This document shows positions 13,269-13,793 of a stretch of DNA of 13,793 nt, in pieces. The stretch spans positions 1 through 13,793 of the forward strand of contig DBWC01000120.1 of the NCBI GenBank assembly GCA_002308615.1, read 5' to 3'. The first letter of the stretch is position 1; every line of letters starts with the position of its first letter. The position numbers and the translations under genes are program-made. Under the pieces are notes generated by a model, which had not been told where the DNA came from, made no database searches, and worked only from the letters and a program-made list of their open reading frames with translations. This stretch comes from Clostridiales bacterium UBA1248. Its GTDB lineage: Bacteria; Bacillota; Clostridia; Oscillospirales; CAG-272.

Positions 13269-13793
13269 ACTGCTCTCATCGACCGTCGTCGATATAAAAC
13301 CGTCCGGGATACGAAAGTTTTTTGATCTTTTGAACGGACGCGACGACGTGATATCTCTTACAGTCGGTCAGCCGGATTTTGCGACGCCGTGGCACGTGCG
13401 CGAAACGGGCATAATCTCGCTTGAACGCGGCTACACGTACTACACGTCAAACGCCGGTACGATCCAGTTAAGACAGGAAATAAGCAAATATATGTTAAGG
13501 CGCTTCGGGCTGAAATACGAGCCGTTATCCGAGATAACCGTAACGGTCGGCGGCTCGGAGGCGATAGATCTGGCTATCCGCGCGATAATCGAGCCCGGCG
13601 ACGAGGTGATAATCCCCGAGCCGTCCTTTGTCTGCTACGAGCCGATAACGCGGCTCTGCGGCGGCGTGCCGGTGCCTGTGAAAACTCTGCCGGAAAACGA
13701 CTTCAAGCTGACGGCGGATCAGCTGAAAGCGGCGATAACGTCTAAAACAAAAATGCTCATACTTCCCTACCCCAACAACCCGACGGGCGCGGT
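13255..13793 (+). CDS. Class I/II PLP-dependent aminotransferase, 5' part
   Basis: The first 179 residues of a fold-type I aminotransferase, cut by the window end. It begins MDYSKLLSSTVVDIKPSGIR and shows VISLTVGQPDFATP (N-terminal substrate-loop signature), YTYYTSNAGTIQLRQEISKY, TVGGSEAIDLAIRAIIEPGD (cofactor phosphate region) and NNPTG at 174-178, whose Asn contacts the PLP ring. The PLP-binding lysine lies beyond the window. The pattern fits the aspartate/aromatic/PatA-like group that moves amino groups between amino acids and 2-oxoacids; the exact substrate cannot be read. ATG 13255 has AAGGAG 11 bases upstream, a slightly long spacing, and starts inside the end of the Lrp gene. Confidence 0.93.
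   Translation, partial: MDYSKLLSSTVVDIKPSGIRKFFDLLNGRDDVISLTVGQPDFATPWHVRETGIISLERGYTYYTSNAGTIQLRQEISKYMLRRFGLKYEPLSEITVTVGGSEAIDLAIRAIIEPGDEVIIPEPSFVCYEPITRLCGGVPVPVKTLPENDFKLTADQLKAAITSKTKMLILPYPNNPTGA

Overview
The window looks like a piece of a low-to-mid GC Firmicutes chromosome, most likely an uncultured gut-type Clostridia (Oscillospiraceae or relatives). This rests on strong AGGAG-type ribosome binding sites, sigma-A-like promoters (TTGACA/TATAAT, 17-nt spacers), an EpsC-type serine acetyltransferase, a dockerin-like fragment, lipoprotein signal peptides, and a C-rich hairpin repeat of a kind I associate with such genomes. The organism call is inference.

Layout. Bases 1-260 hold only a broken dockerin-like tail, closed by a bidirectional terminator (265-302). 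On the minus strand, 313-1307 is a two-gene unit of uncharacterised proteins with its own promoter (1342-1370). Then comes a tightly packed five-gene minus-strand run, read from 8655 down to 1388: cysE, cysS, a membrane-anchored protein with a possible lectin-like region plus a bacterial Ig-like domain, and two tandem paralogous GH99-like lipoproteins. Junctions are a 1-nt overlap, a 4-nt overlap, 13 nt, and a direct stop/start contact. One promoter lies upstream (8694-8722). Divergent from it is a 72-aa cysteine-rich membrane protein (8822-9040), separated by a shared terminator from monocistronic rplS (9088-9432), which has a strong promoter and a structured ~83-nt leader. A hairpin-dense, C-rich repeat block fills 9607-9823. 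It is followed by a large XRE-type regulator (minus) and a second GC-rich hairpin cluster (11120-11167). A HAD phosphatase/mutase (minus) is divergent from a plus-strand operon of a PHP-family histidinol-phosphatase-like enzyme, an Lrp/AsnC regulator and a class I/II aminotransferase cut by the window end.

How the genes may work together. cysE and cysS supply O-acetylserine for cysteine synthesis and charge tRNA-Cys. Their co-transcription is known in Firmicutes, but the extension into three surface proteins with predicted glycan-related folds is unusual. The Lrp regulator overlaps both of its neighbours and probably controls this amino-acid operon. Five annotated starts differ from the longest reading frame (cysE, rplS, the XRE regulator, the HAD gene, the PHP gene) because ribosome binding sites and in most cases promoters place them downstream; a sixth (the second lipoprotein) is probably a TTG.

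I see no tRNA or rRNA gene, CRISPR array, insertion sequence or phage gene. The best candidates for something not yet described are the cys/surface-glycoside operon and the small cysteine-rich membrane protein beside it.
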